NCBI GenBank assembly: GCA_949775045.1
Contig: OX459095.1
Span: 33,528,564 to 33,592,563, forward strand
Length of the DNA: 64,000 nucleotides
From: Metridium senile
Lineage: Eukaryota; Cnidaria; Anthozoa; Actiniaria; Metridiidae
Direction: 5' to 3'
The notes under the pieces were generated by a model that searched no databases, had not been told where the DNA came from, and was given only the letters and a program-made list of their open reading frames with translations. Made by a program: the position numbers and the translations under genes. Within the stretch, counting starts at the first letter, position 1. Each line of letters begins with the position of its first letter. This document shows positions 1 to 11,249 of the stretch, piece by piece.

Positions 1-2214
1 GGCTCCTGACCCTAACTACGAGTTTCGGTGCAATTGCACATGCATCAGTGCATATTCACCGTATGCGTGAAATCTCCCAAAATAAGTTTTTTTTATTGAA
101 TTTTCTTTTTTTTTTTATAGAATGTTTGAGTTAATCTACTATAGGGTTAAGTTTTAGCTTGTTTAAGCTAATATTCACAGAGTTATGCACTTCTAAAATT
201 TGAGAATTTTTGAACATTTTCACAATTTTCAAAGTCCCGTATCTTTTTCCCTATAGGTCCGATCCAATAGTTATTAACATATGTTGTAGAGATGGTATTG
301 CTCTTTACATAGGGTAAGTTTCGAGTCTCAAGTCCTAAACGAAAAATAGAACTCAGGTTAAGGTTCATAGTCCTACAGTATGTTAGTATTTCTATAAGGG
401 TTCATTTTTTGGCCAAATCTGGGATTTCTGCATTTTTTTAAAAATTGAATAACTCCTCAGGGATTGGTCCAATTCTCACTCTATTGGTATCATTGTGTTC
501 TGCTGGAGTAGGACTTTCGATAGAGGGCTCGGGTTAGGGTTAGGATTTCATGGTGAAATGGCATTTTCTCGACTTTTTGGGATCTGCAATTTCACCGCAA
601 AATTTTAAAATGTCTCGTACTCTCTCAATTTTCAATTAAAACGTTAGATATTTACTGTGTGTATGTCTTGTAGTATGTTGTATATATCATATAAGTTTCA
701 GTCATCAATATTGAATATTTAATTTTTTATGATTTTTTTTAGAGTTTTTTGATGAAAAATTCAAAAATTAATAAAAAAATCACATTTTAATATTATCCTA
801 ATATTCTTAATGCATTGTAATGTACATCGCGAGTGCTATATTTATTGCATACATTGTTTTTGACAAATGGTTTGTTTTGTGGTAAAACAATTAGTGCGGT
901 GGATTTGCAGGTTTTGCTATACCTGATTTTTGTCATTTTCAACCTGTTTAAAAACGTTGTAAATTTTATCCATTCCTTTTCATTTTTACAAGTGTTGTAG
1001 CCCAAGCCTAGTTCTTACTTTGCAGCAGAAACAAATCTCTAAAGATCAAAAGCACGAGGAGCTACGAGTTTTTGAAAACAAACCGTTTTTAGCCAATCAC
1101 GTGCGAGCATTTTAATTTATGCAAATGATATTCATAAATTAGTTACCTTACACTTAGGTGCATAACATATTAAAAATTGGTTGATGTTTGGCTCAACCAA
1201 AAGAAGATACAAATTTTACAAACTATTTTTCAAAGTGTACTGTTTGGATCCCATTTTCTCCCCGAAATCGAGGCTGAAAACCATGCCGTTTCCTTTGACG
1301 TTCGATAGGAAGGTTTGAGGTATGACAAAAATGCTTTAGTTTTGATTATAAAACTAATGTGATTTTTTTATTGATTTTTGAAAAATGACTTGTATTTTTG
1401 CTGTTTTCTCCTTGATTTTTTAACCAATCACAGTGAGTCACCTATGACGTCAGCACCTAAGCAAGTTGTACAACATATCAAAAAGACATGATGTTTTATT
1501 AAATATTCAAAGAGATATTCGCGTGCATATTTTTCGAGTTAATGAGGTAAAAGATTATGCCTTTTTCCCCCCTGAAATTTGTTCAATCTGTTGTAACTTT
1601 TCACACGTGACTTACTGCAGCTATGGCAACATTGGCAAAAAAATTGGGTCAAAACAAGCAAATCTCAGAAAAGACCTTGAAACGCTCATTAAAAATTCAG
1701 GTTTTAATTTTTTGGTCAGCGGTCTGCGTAATTTTGTTAACCTCGTTCCGAAGTACCTGTCATAGTATTTAATTTGAGTTTGAGTGATAGTAAGCATACG
1801 AAAACAGGTTAAATGTCTTTTAACATATAGGGGTATTTTTCTACCAGAAGGTGCCCCCCCCCTGACCATCACTGCCCCCACTGTTTTTGTAGCCCAGGGT
1901 GTATACTAAAAGAACCTATTGTTAGATTTTAAGTTTAGTACCCAAAATGAAATGTTATGACCTCTTAAACTTTCTTTTTTGACGTACTTTGAGCCTATGT
2001 ACCTTACCAACCACGCCTGGTTGATTGTTAATACTTTCGTGATGTAATCTTTGTTTCATGTTCTAGTCAACAGTACTAAAGCGCATTCCAGGGTAATAAG
2101 TTCTACAAAGTTATGGTCGTTCAAATATTGGAAGTTCTGCTGTGCTGACTTAGAAAAAAAAATAATGAAGTCAAATCTTCAAAGGTACGGAGTTCTTTCG
2201 ACAATAAATACTTA
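1..2214. other. Non-coding AT-rich flank, no gene seen
   Basis: No convincing exon is visible on either strand; open frames here are short and lack recognisable domains. The first 70 bases combine a CCCTAA unit with gtgcaattgcac-type motifs, the same combination that borders the YR elements further on, so this may be the eroded flank of another copy. A poly-C run lies near 1854-1862. The 1080-1130 stretch contains CACGTG beside 'atttatgc', words that also occur in the 5' flanks of the YR copies, but the similarity is too patchy to call homology by eye. Confidence 0.5.
531..544 (+). repeat. Short telomere-type TTAGGG repeat
   Basis: Two consecutive TTAGGG units occur here, in the orientation opposite to the CCCTAA arrays at 3864, 48651 and 59025. 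It is interstitial and too short to be a telomere. Confidence 0.6.
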
Positions 2215-2244
2215 ATGATTTATTTTCAAACTTTGTGCTTTCAG

Positions 2245-2421
2245 ATATTGGTACTATGGTGTGTTATAATAACTGGCTCCATAGATGGAACAAGAGCAAA
2301 CATATTGAACAAAATACAAACCAATGCTACTTTATCTGACATTGCCGAACGAGAAGGATGGGAACGACTAGTAGAGAAGATAAAGGCCTTAAAAAAGAAG
2401 TACAAGGCACAGCACTTCTAA
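2245..2421 (+). pseudogene. Relic C-terminal exon of a YR-element gene
   Basis: After an AG acceptor at 2243-2244, 58 codons run to a TAA. The peptide (motifs ATLSDIAEREGWERLVEKIK and ALKKKY) aligns with the last ~50 residues of the intact YR protein ending at 57857 (RLRQIANKEGAGRLFEKIK). That region follows the SANT/Myb-like segment and is helical and basic. The downstream sequence (ataatctgta, acaagttcga) also matches the 3' flank after 57857, so this is the 3' end of another element of the same family. No upstream recombinase exon is present, so it is a truncated relic. Homology is confident; whether it is still spliced into anything is unknown. Confidence 0.7.
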
Positions 2422-2790
2422 TATCTTCAACTATGAGATCATAGTTTGTATATAATCCAAGCATAACTATATATTCTGTACATATAACTTCGATTTCAAT
2501 ATCTTAAATGTTTTATTCTTATGAAGATAACGTTATTATATGTAAATAATATTTAAATACTATAATAATAACTGGCTCCATAGATGGAACAAGAGCAAAC
2601 ATTTTGAACAAAATACAAACCAATGCTACTTTATCTGACATTGCCAAACGAGAAGGAAGGGTTATAGTTTGTATATAATCCAAGCATATATATTCTGTAC
2701 ATATAACTTCGATTTCAATATCTTAAATGTTTTATTCTTAAGAAGATAACGTTATTATATGTAAATAATAGTTAAATACTTATAATCTGT
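2256..2790 (+). repeat. Tandem duplication of the relic exon and its 3' flank
   Basis: The segment starting ataactggctccatagatgg at about 2269 recurs at about 2567 with the same order of words (exon tail, 'atagtttgtatataatccaagc', 'tatgtaaataat'). The second unit has lost the exon end from about 2660. This is a direct, degenerate duplication of about 300 bp. Confidence 0.8.
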
Positions 2791-2861
2791 ACATACAAGT
2801 TCGATTTTAATATCTTCAATAAATTTATTTGTCATCTTTTATATGGTTCTTGTCTCATCCC

Positions 2862-3128
2862 TATCTCATCAACATTTTTTGCTGTGCAACTGATTCCTCG
2901 TCTGTGTACATACCTTAGGGATAAAAGGGCAACAATACTGTGTAAAAACATTTAAAGGTCTTCAAAGTTTTTCTTTAGATTTCTTGTAATACATTTTACT
3001 CTTTTAAAAGAGCCCTCACTGCCGTTACATTTCATCAATTTCACATAACTGAATAGCATGTCAGAGACTATTGGTAGGTATGTACACAGACGAAGAATCA
3101 GATGCACAGCAATAAAATTTGATGAGAT
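2862..3128. repeat. Inverted-repeat (foldback/MITE-like) element
   Basis: The left arm at about 2864-2920 (tctcatcaacattttttgct, cgtctgtgtacatacc) is matched in inverse by the right arm at about 3073-3128 (ggtaggtatgtacacagacg, atgaga). Arms are roughly 55 bp, imperfect, around a 150-bp core with no coding potential. It lies in the 3' flank of the relic YR copy. Confidence 0.7.
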
Positions 3129-3659
3129 GCAATGCGTCAAACATGTCCTAAATAATCAAAACTTCAATGTTTAAGACCTAGTATCTCGAATACTAAAGCA
3201 GGGTTGACAAAACCAAATAGATTATATTAAACACTAGTGCATGAGCTTTACAACAGTGTATAACAGTTATCATTTACTTGTCAAAACATTACAAAAATAT
3301 TAACATATATTTGCAAAAAAAACATGTTAAAATTCAACCCCAAAAACAATCCATAAGAGCAATTAATTTTGATATGGCAGTAAAGAATACACTCCATAGT
3401 TGTGTTATCTGCAATAAAAGTCAATAATATCGAACAAAAATCCTATAAAAAAACTAGTCAAACTTTGCAAAAACTTCGAAAATGACAATATTTGACCAAG
3501 TTTTTCTCAATCAATATTATAGCTATTGCTTTCCAACTGCTATCACGTATAGTCCCAACAATACTCTAATTAACAGTGATAAAAGATTTGTAAAAAATTA
3601 AATTCCAAAGGAGAAAAACTGATCAGAAGATTGGAAAAAAAATGAAAAAAATTGTGAAA
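3129..3659. other. Non-coding spacer, nothing recognised
   Basis: AT-rich sequence with no credible exon, repeat or motif. It separates the 3' flank of the relic YR copy from the tgcac-rich boundary of copy 1. Confidence 0.5.
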
Positions 3660-3862
3660 TTTTTGCACATGCAATTGCACCGACTAAACCTGCAATTGCA
3701 CCTGCAATGCACCGTTGCACCGACTTCATCTTCAATTGCACCGATGCACCGTAATATAATTTGACCCTACCCCAAATCAGTGAGATTGCAGATTTGTCGG
3801 TGAGATTGCAAAAAATCGGTGAAAATGCGCCGGTGAAATCGGTGCAAATGCGTGGACTTATA
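3660..3862. repeat. tgcac/cggtg-rich boundary sequence
   Basis: A run of short degenerate words (gcacatgcaattgcaccga, gcaccgttgcaccgac, cggtgagattgc) fills this stretch just upstream of the CCCTAA array. Functionally similar but not identical tgcac-rich blocks occur at 32405-32575 and 58861-59020, again adjoining YR-element boundaries. What it does is unknown. Confidence 0.6.
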
Positions 3863-3863
3863 G

Positions 3864-3889
3864 CCCTAACCCTAAACCCTAAACCCTAA
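3864..3889 (+). repeat. CCCTAA telomere-type array at 5' edge of YR copy 1
   Basis: About four CCCTAA/CCCTAAA units, followed by ttatgcatatcggtcgccct. The same order, CCCTAA array then 'ttatcggtc', recurs at 48651 and 59025, and homology between the 5' flanks of the three YR copies begins here. Confidence 0.85.
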
Positions 3890-5319
3890 TTATGCATATC
3901 GGTCGCCCTAGGCGCACATCCGCACATTTGACCGCACAGCCAAATTTTACCTCATAACTCAATAATTTATTCATTTTTATTTGATAGATCGATAGTACAA
4001 TAGATAAGGTACTAACCCTGTAAGTTTGGACCTAACCCTATGTAACCAGGCCTAACCCTGAGACTTTGAAAATTTCAGAATTTCAAAATATTGCCTAACT
4101 TTGGAATTTAACCCTGGCTCTCCTATTGGCTCGATCAAAAAGTTATTTAGCTAGGGTTGTAGAGCAACTCAACTTCAGACAAAACTGACATAGGGTAGAC
4201 CTATGGTCACTAATATTCAACCAATTGAGACGTCGAAGGTACCAATGCACGCCGGGGGATGAGATCTTTCAAATGAGGTATGGCACGCTTCCTCATTTTT
4301 GGACACTTTGAAAAAAAACCCTATTTTTCAAACAGTCCGGAAATTTTTCTAAGTGCTTTTTTTGCTTCAGGGTTTCACACTAGAACTTAGAAATTTTCAC
4401 AAAAGTTGCGTCTCAACGCCTAGTATACATCATATTGTTTTAGGTAGTGTGGCTTAAAATCTAATTTTTTTATTTTAATTTTTTTTTTTTTTTTGCATGT
4501 TTTTCCAGAGTCTCCCAAAAATTCCAGTTCTAATAGTTTGAACATGTTATTGCACAGATGTGTTGACCAATACCAGGGCTTCATTTCGTACATACATTTA
4601 GTTCAGGAATGACGTCACTTTGAGGTATTCCGGCGTAAGTTTCCAAAATGGAGGTTCTGACAAAGGCGAAAAGTACAACTTTCAAAACACTACTCCTCCT
4701 CCAGTATTGAACAGATCGTGTTCAGACTTCAATATGTTGTAGCCCTCGATCCCAGGCACGTGCAGTTTGCATATCATGAATAAATTATAAATTCCTAATG
4801 AGTTATGATTTTTTGAATTTTGGCACTTTTCGACCAATAGAAATTCAGGGTTTTAATTTATGCACGCAATTTTTTGGGGCGTGGCAGAATAAATTAAGAG
4901 TAACATATCCTGAAAGTTTGGTGTCATATTATCAAGTATTTGCTTAGTTACGATTTTTTGAGTGGTATTCATGAAAGTTCAAAAGAACAGCCCTTAATTT
5001 ATGCATGAAATATTAACCCAAATAAGGGTCCCCAACCTTAAATCGCAAGATCTGCTTTATATCTCCACATTAAAGCACAAAGTAAGTTAATTGAACAAAT
5101 CCTTAGTTTGCAATTAATTTTTTTTTTAATTTTCTAAAATTTCCTAAACTCATTAAAATTTCAACCAATCACCATTCAACTTTTTGTGACAAAAGAACTA
5201 ACGTGGGGCACCAACATACGTCAATATCACGTGTCCACGGTAAATACCCACCAAGATATACACGTGCAAACTTTCGAGTTCTTTTGAAAAAAAAGTTCAA
5301 AGTGGAAAGGCCTTAAATT

Positions 5320-5340
5320 TGACCTATGACCTTGACCTTT
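5320..5340 (-). promoter_or_regulatory. Nuclear-receptor-like half-site cluster (DR1 and extended half-site)
   Basis: On the reverse strand this reads AGGTCATAGGTCA (a DR1 spacing) overlapped by TCAAGGTCA (the NR5A/ERR-type extended half-site). The cluster is preserved at 53209-53229 and 60623-60642 in the other YR flanks. Binding is inferred from motif only. Confidence 0.5.
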
Positions 5341-5451
5341 ATAAAAGGTGATCGCTTGAGCCCACGTGATACGCTAAAAAAAAAATTCCAAAAAGTGTCT
5401 TATTTTCTGATAATTTTTTTTTTTTGAAAAATTCATAAAACAAAGCCCTTT

Positions 5452-5465
5452 TGACCTTTGATCCC
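5452..5465 (-). promoter_or_regulatory. DR1-like site (HNF4/RXR type)
   Basis: Reverse complement GGGATCAAAGGTCA is one base from a DR1. The homologous sites at 53345-53358 and 60758-60771 read GGGGTCAAAGGTCA, a classical DR1. It is followed by a conserved CACGTGAT. Confidence 0.45.
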
Positions 5466-5959
5466 AAATCTTTTTTTGTGAGACCACGTGATATTGGGCT
5501 ATCGAATCAGAGAGTTTCTAAGGATTCGGGTAAAATCTAGTGTGTTTTTACAAGGATTTTTTTTTTTTTTTTTTCTATAAAAAAATCCACATTTGACCAA
5601 TCTTTTTGAAACTCTTTGCAATGATGCACCTGCATCTGCAGCACCTTCTGTGAAAGTTGTAAATGGTTTGAAATAAATGCAAATATTTTTCAGATTTTTG
5701 AATAATAAAAAAAGAAACATCTGTCAGATTTTCCAGTTATCACTTTTGGAGTGGTAAAAGATACAATATAAAGACCTTATCAATTGCAACAAGTGTGCGG
5801 AGTATCAAGCTGTTTAAATGAAAAGCCTTTGTTTTACAGTATTTTGAATTACGTTAAAATTTAGTAAATAAAAATTCATAATTTATTCAGGTTATTTTCA
5901 ATCGCTTTGTCCTTGCAACATCAAGTGAAGGGGAATGCTAGGTATTTTTAAAAAAAGTT

Positions 5960-6131
5960 TCAAAAAGATTGAGTCAATCTTTGTACGAAAAATGGAGAAT
6001 AAGTACTTTTTCTTTGAATTGGGCTTCCTTTGTTCTCAGCACGTGGTGTAAGTTTTTGTTTACTCAAGCAAATGCTTATTTTACCGCCTTGAAACACGCT
6101 CTCGCGCAAAACAAACTGCCCAGTTGTCAAG
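5960..6131 (+). other. Probable untranslated first exon of YR copy 1
   Basis: The segment ends in a consensus donor, TTGTCAAG followed by GTAAGT at 6132. The same exon end and donor occur at 62166 (copy 4), and copy 3 has AAAG/GTAAGT at 54564. An intron would then run to an acceptor close to the start codon (ttttcag at about 6409). The exon start is not determinable. The word 'gggcttcctttgt' is conserved within it; no long conserved frame is seen. Confidence 0.5.
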
Positions 6132-6413
6132 GTAAGTCATCAGTGCTTCATGTCAATCATTTTGCTAGGGCCACGCCCTTTTAGATGACGTCATATGACC
6201 GGAAGTTGTAACTAAAAACCATTTTTTCCATCTTTTTTTACGTAGTTCTTCGAAAACACCTCACAGACCTCCAATTGAACCCATCAGAAAGTTACAACGG
6301 TGAGTAAAGATTATGTTAATCACGTGGTTGAAGTTTCACTTCCGGTAGAAAGTTGTTTTTTAAAAGTTTTTTTCGGTCGTAAAATATTTTTTTAATGCCT
6401 ACTTTTCAGAAAC

Positions 6414-7955
6414 ATGGCATTCTTCGATTACGAAGCGACCTACACAGATAATCAACTCTACGACTGGGTGTTAACAGAACTGGCTGTTGCCAAACAGCTG
6501 GGGCTGTCCAGTCTTGCAACTTTCCTAAACAACTTCCAGGTCATGCTTAACGAAAAAAACATCAAAGAGGGCAAACCTATGTTCATTCCCACACTGCCAA
6601 AAGAGGAGGATATAAAAAAAAAATTAAGACAAGGATGGCTGGTTTCAGCCGGAAGATCCTACACTCCGTTAAACAAACAGAAGAAGCAGAGAGCACACCG
6701 GACGTGGCCTACTCAGGCCAATCGGGCAAGTTCCCGGAATGCCTAGTATACAAAGCACACCTGAAAGCACATCTCTTAAGTCAACGTCATCAATGGATGG
6801 CAGCGAAATACAATGCTTGGAAAGGGGACGCCCGTTACGAGCCAACACCCAAGCTAGAGAGGGTATGCCACCACGTCTCCCCTGGTGGGAAAAGCTGCGT
6901 GTGGCGGGGGGAACGCATAGACATGCACCTAAAACGAAGCCATAAATTAAAACCAAGCGACGACAAGTACGCAAACTTGTTGTCGAAGTCAAAAACACGA
7001 CGCCAGTCTTCAACCACCACCTCCACCACCACAACCACGGTGAGTACTTCCTCAAGAAGGAGGACAAGCATCGCGAGTGCATCACCATCAAGTGATGCAC
7101 CTTTAGTTGAATTACTGGCGAGACCCTTACCAGCAAAAAGGCGAATCATACAGTCCAGCGACTCAGAGGAAGAAGTTACCTGCAAGAAGAAGAAGATGAA
7201 AATAAGCAACAAGTACTTCACGGACGTGGAGTCGAGCGACGAGGAGCCACCTGCGAAAACTACCAGTATCACCTATGAGATAAAAGACAAACAAGACTCG
7301 GAGGTACAAGCTGAGGAAGACAAAGGAGAAGACACAGGCGCAGACTCCAGTGAAGACTCCAGTGAAGAAGACTATGATGAGGAAAAAGATGTAGAAGACT
7401 TTGAAGAAGATGACGAACTTGATGAAGAAGAAGAAGAAGAATGTATTACGGACGAGGTGGAACACAAGAAAGATGGAAGGGGAGAGTTTGGCGAGGGATG
7501 CCACCCAAACAACACCATTGAAGTCTTTCTAAAGGGCTTCAACCACCATCTGAGCACTCCCGATGGGGGGTGCAAAGACAACTCCCAAATAAGGCAGCAC
7601 TGTTCTCAGGTAAGATGTCAAGAGAGTAGATGTTGTTCTGTAAAAGAAACTTCGTATAACATGCTCTCATTTTTAATAGGTGAAAGCTGTGTACGATGCC
7701 CTTGGCCGGCCCAACAGCGCCAAGGTGTTCTTTGACAAAAACAAAATATACCAATCGTTCTTCGAGCCAAAACTACAGGAGGTCACATGTAACACGATGT
7801 TCGTCTATCTGTATAGTCTCAAAGACTTCTCAAACTACGTGCTCAATACTTGCTCACCACGAAAGAACTTGTCCGAGTCAATTACACGACTACTACAGAG
7901 CATCCAGGGGTGGAGGGGTTCGATCAGAAAAAACGAAATGTGCAGGTGGCCCAAA
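6414..7955 (+). pseudogene. YR element copy 1, 5' part (tyrosine recombinase, interrupted)
   Basis: The start codon opens a protein beginning MAFFDYEATYT, very close to copies 3 and 4 (MAYFDYDREYT, MAFFNYDLNYT). Exon 1 (to 7609) encodes the two C2-x9-H2 fingers, an acidic Ser/Glu-rich linker and the STPDGGC motif; exon 2 starts at 7680 and encodes the core-binding segment. It is broken in several ways. An A-run at about 6612-6621 shifts the frame. The first finger has Phe for its first Cys (FPEC instead of CPEC). A second A-run near 7928 shifts the frame again. The gene is then split at codon 'caa' by mobile element B, and homology resumes at 31208 (RKWEERKTLVTPEE). The family is expected to bind and recombine DNA in the nucleus; this copy cannot make the full protein. 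Confidence 0.85.
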
Positions 7956-8065
7956 TAGTCTAGTGGCTTAGCGCAATGATCGTTACAGAAGTGACAAAAG
8001 CATGAAAATTTGTATATATGTTCCTTGTGTAGCCCTTTTTAAAGTTAGCCTAGGTGCCCATCGCA
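7956..8065 (+). repeat. Left TIR of element B
   Basis: It matches the complement of 31090-31204 with small indels. Shared words are TAGTCTAGTGGCTTAGCGCA, gatcgttaca, gtgacaaaagca and aaagttagcctaggtgccca. A related end occurs at 43490. Confidence 0.9.
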
Positions 8066-9446
8066 AAAATAAGTTTTAGGCCCTTAATTGGTATTAAACG
8101 TTTTGATAAAAATCTCGATTTGGGCTTCCTGTGGTGAGTTATGTAGAACAATGTTATTTAAGACATTTTGTTCTAAATCTTTCAATAAAGTTATTTGATA
8201 TGGCTAACTAGATTTGTTTATTGATGTTTACTTCTAAAAAAATGTAGTTTTAAACATAAAAAACTCATTTTGGGGGTATTTTGTCAACTGTGGGTTCTAG
8301 GCCCACTCGGCCAAACCTCGTTCCAAGATGGCGGCCTACGTGCACATCTGTTGAAAATGTAAGTATTAAGGTCAAAAATTGATGTCTATTATGATGTTCT
8401 TTTAATTTTAACAAGGAAAGTATTTACCTCTTTTCCGTCCAACCCCAAAAAGGTAAATATAAGGGTATATAACAAAATATTATATAAAAAAATACTACTT
8501 ACAGTGTTTCAAAAAGTATTTGACTCATACGAAAGCTTAATAAATAAATTTTTAATATACGAGATGATATTTGTATATTATTACAAATAAAAAAGCATAA
8601 TTAAACATAATTTATAGTAACTTAACATAAATTTTAGACAGTTTTTCTGAAAATTAGCCAAAATAAATACTAAACCTAACGTGATATAAAAGTTTTGAAG
8701 AGAAAAAGTTAGACTATTTTGTGGACAGTTTTGAAAGTAAGTGGACATGAAGAATAAAAGTTATGATTTTTTATTTGTGTAAATATCAAGCATACAATCA
8801 TGCCCAATCATGTTTGAATCGTGACTACTATCGCTGAGCTATCTTTCATTACTGAGCTAATTTTATCTCAAATATCTAAAACATTATCTACTACTCAATC
8901 GTTTTAGTAAATTATCAATATATTTGAGGAAACTAGATCAATAAAAACATTCATTCTAGCAAATATAACATAAATACTTGTCACTTGAAGTCGCCATCAA
9001 AATGCTCAAGTTTATCGTTGATCTCTCTCACTTCATGACTGCCTATCCTTCAAAATTGCTTCCTTTATCACTGTCTTCGATCGTCTTGGATATATCTCAA
9101 TATTTCTACTCTTTCTGTGCCACAATTGAATCTCTTTTCCAGTCTTGAACGCTACTATACAAAGTCGCCATTCACAACGGCCACGAGGCTCGAGTGAAGT
9201 AGCGCGTGATGTTTAGTAACGCAAACATAACTATGCAATCATCGCTTGTGATTGGATAATACTAAAACGAATTCACAGAGCAAATTTTACAACATTCTGG
9301 TGTAACGCAAAAAAATTAGAATGTCACAAAATCATCTAAATTTAAAGGGACGGACGGGAAAGAGTTAAAATATACTTTTTTAATTTTTTTTTAGAATAGA
9401 AACAGACTTTGATGTAAATTTTGTATTTTTTTTCAAAGATTATGAA
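8066..9446. other. Element B 5' non-coding region
   Basis: No exon recognised between the left TIR and the start of the transposase-like frame. It includes 'aagatggcggcc' (about 8325), a YY1-like word also present as 'aatatggccgc' inside the B-relative at 43490. A non-coding first exon may lie here. Confidence 0.5.
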
Positions 9447-9830
9447 ATGCCTTACGACTGGAACAAGTGTATAATTTGTCAAGAAGATAAGTCTGAAACA
9501 TTAAAGTGTCCTTTGAGTGGACCCAAATGGCTAGACTGTAGTGACGTTTATTCTACTTTTTTGTCTAATGTAGCTGAGTTTCGGTCAATAGAAGCATTAC
9601 CTACTGATCTTACACTTGACGAAAATACGACTGTTGATCATTTAATTCAAAATGAAGCGGTATGGCACAAATCCTGTCATTTGAAATTCAGCACCTCTAA
9701 GCTAAACAAAGTGAAAGTACAATGCAACAAACGTAAACAACCAAGTTGTAGTTCTAAAATAACTCCTGATTATGAAACAGAAACGCCGAAGCGTAAACTG
9801 GCCAGAAAGCAGGTCCTACAACAATGTATA
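9447..9830 (+). pseudogene. Element B protein, N-terminal part (split by element C)
   Basis: ATG at 9447 opens 128 codons with a Cys2 pair (CIICQ) and later Cys/His residues (WHKSCHLKF) typical of the zinc-binding N-terminus of these transposase-like proteins. The frame is cut at 9830 by element C. Removing C and one TA joins codons 'tgt ata' to 'ttt tgt gag' at 26376 in frame, so the insertion hit an open coding exon. An upstream exon is possible (ttttcaaag precedes the ATG). Function: DNA-binding end of the element's presumed transposase. Confidence 0.8.
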
Positions 9831-9983
9831 CTATCAAAATCGGTAGACCGCGGCACCCAATCTTTTTTTGGTCGGTCTGTCTTCTACCAAATTGGTCACG
9901 TGATAGTTTTTTATGTACCACGTGAACACAATTTTGGCATCCACGTGATAACATTACTGCAAAGTTTTTTTGATTCATCAATC
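9831..9983 (+). repeat. Left TIR of element C
   Basis: Nearly identical to the complement of 26220-26373. It holds three CACGTG palindromes (about 9898, 9920 and 9942). The start codon of the first cargo gene lies only 39 bp beyond the TIR, so the TIR may serve as its promoter. Confidence 0.95.
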
Positions 9984-10022
9984 GGTCGGTGGAGGTATAC
10001 GAAAATTCTTTTCGCACGATAA

Positions 10023-11249
10023 ATGGCTCAAATTTCAATGTATCAGCTAAAAGTTAAGCTAGATAGCGACAGATATGGTGTGTCTTTTATTGGCCCTGAC
10101 GAAGTTGACAAATTTGACTACAATTCACTTGTGGAGAGAATTCGCGCCCTTTCAAGACGATACAGCTATCTACCGCCCGAACAGCTACGAGTACAATACT
10201 GTGACGATGAGAAATGTTTTGTTGATCTTGCTCCAAATGATCCATGCGCTTTGGTGGAAATGTTTAGATGTGCTGCAATCGTAGAAAACACAGATTTTAA
10301 ACGAGTTATTATTAGAGTTGAAGAAGCTAACTCACCCGCGTTTAGCCCCCCAACAAAACTGCCAAAGCGACAAGAAAAAAGAACAAACTCCTGTCAAAGT
10401 TCACGAAGAGGCCTGTTCGCTGAAGTGCCGGCGACTCTGTTATCTCAACCGTCTACAAGTGCGAATTCGATAGATGCACCGAGCTGTAGTCAACCAGCCA
10501 CAACAAAGCCGTCATTGTTTAAGTCCCCTCTTGAAAAATATATCGAAACACTAAAAGAAAACTTGCAAGAGGCTAAATCAAAAGAAAGAAGAGTCTCGGA
10601 ATGGCTACAAGAGCATCTTTTATCTGACAAGAATAAGAAAAGTAATCGTGAAGGACCAATGTGCAGCAATTGCCACCGTAGGGAAGGCCACAATCGATTG
10701 AATTGCCCTTACCAAAAGTGTGGAGCTTTCTTTCATTGTGGTGACTTGGGCAAACACCCTGAAATGAAAGCCGAAGTGAAAGACGTCGAGCGACAGCAGA
10801 GAGAGTTACAGAAGGACATTACATCGATTGAAAATGATTTAAAAGTGAAAGAGGCGTCCGCGGCTTCCATCAAAGACCGATACATTTATAAAGTTAGGAC
10901 TTCTCTGATTGAGAGCGACCCTACCAAATACTTAAACATCGGTGCTGACGGAACACAGGTGGAAAATTGGTTCCAATTGAATAAAGATGCCAAAAAACTT
11001 GAACATGTTCTTAAAGGCAAAACCCCACCTCCTGGATTTGATATCCAAAAGGCTTTGAATGAATCAGACCCAACTGTGAATCAGCAAGTTCTCCAAAGCG
11101 GGAAAACAAGCGTACGAAATCCGTATAGAAAGCTTTGGCAGGATAGGGGAGTCACCTGGCCGACTAGTACAAGTACTAATACCTCTGTGTCACCGCAATC
11201 CGATGATTACATGCTAGCCCTCGGAATTCAAACAAGTCTGAATGACTGA
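10023..11249 (+). CDS. PB1-domain / zinc-knuckle protein of element C
   Basis: Single-exon frame of 408 aa. Residues ~5-100 resemble a PB1 domain: LKVKLD start, ALSRRYSYLPPEQLRVQY, then the acidic YCDDEKCFVDL stretch. PB1 domains mediate protein pairing between basic and acidic faces. A Ser/Thr-rich linker follows, then a Cys/His cluster at ~212-240 (CSNCHRREGHNRLNCP, then KCGAFFHCG) suggesting zinc binding, and a coiled-coil at ~245-300 rich in Glu/Lys. The N-terminal region is like the PB1 domain of the MULE relic at 49640. It starts 39 bp inside the left TIR, and its 3' end faces the transposase gene. The role is unknown; an accessory DNA- or protein-binding factor for transposition is inference. 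The frame is intact. Confidence 0.8.
   Translation: MAQISMYQLKVKLDSDRYGVSFIGPDEVDKFDYNSLVERIRALSRRYSYLPPEQLRVQYCDDEKCFVDLAPNDPCALVEMFRCAAIVENTDFKRVIIRVEEANSPAFSPPTKLPKRQEKRTNSCQSSRRGLFAEVPATLLSQPSTSANSIDAPSCSQPATTKPSLFKSPLEKYIETLKENLQEAKSKERRVSEWLQEHLLSDKNKKSNREGPMCSNCHRREGHNRLNCPYQKCGAFFHCGDLGKHPEMKAEVKDVERQQRELQKDITSIENDLKVKEASAASIKDRYIYKVRTSLIESDPTKYLNIGADGTQVENWFQLNKDAKKLEHVLKGKTPPPGFDIQKALNESDPTVNQQVLQSGKTSVRNPYRKLWQDRGVTWPTSTSTNTSVSPQSDDYMLALGIQTSLND

Larger units (their letters stand above)
3890..6413 (+). promoter_or_regulatory. Conserved 5' flank and leader of YR copy 1
   Basis: About 2.5 kb of non-coding DNA is shared block by block with 48663-49490 plus 52945-54936 and with 59058-62293, the flanks of copies 3 and 4. 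Conserved landmarks in order: gcacgccgggggatgagatc (4247), the cgtctcaacgcctagtatac word (4407), the nuclear-receptor-like cluster at 5320, repeated CACGTGAT boxes, and a splice donor at 6131. Such conservation of non-coding sequence between copies indicates they were duplicated or transposed as units. Promoter function is inference. Confidence 0.7.

Noticed and set aside
5969..6184. Small protein in the YR 5' leader (also at 61996)
   Set aside because: The DNA is conserved between copies but the reading frame is not; it is better explained as an untranslated exon with a donor.
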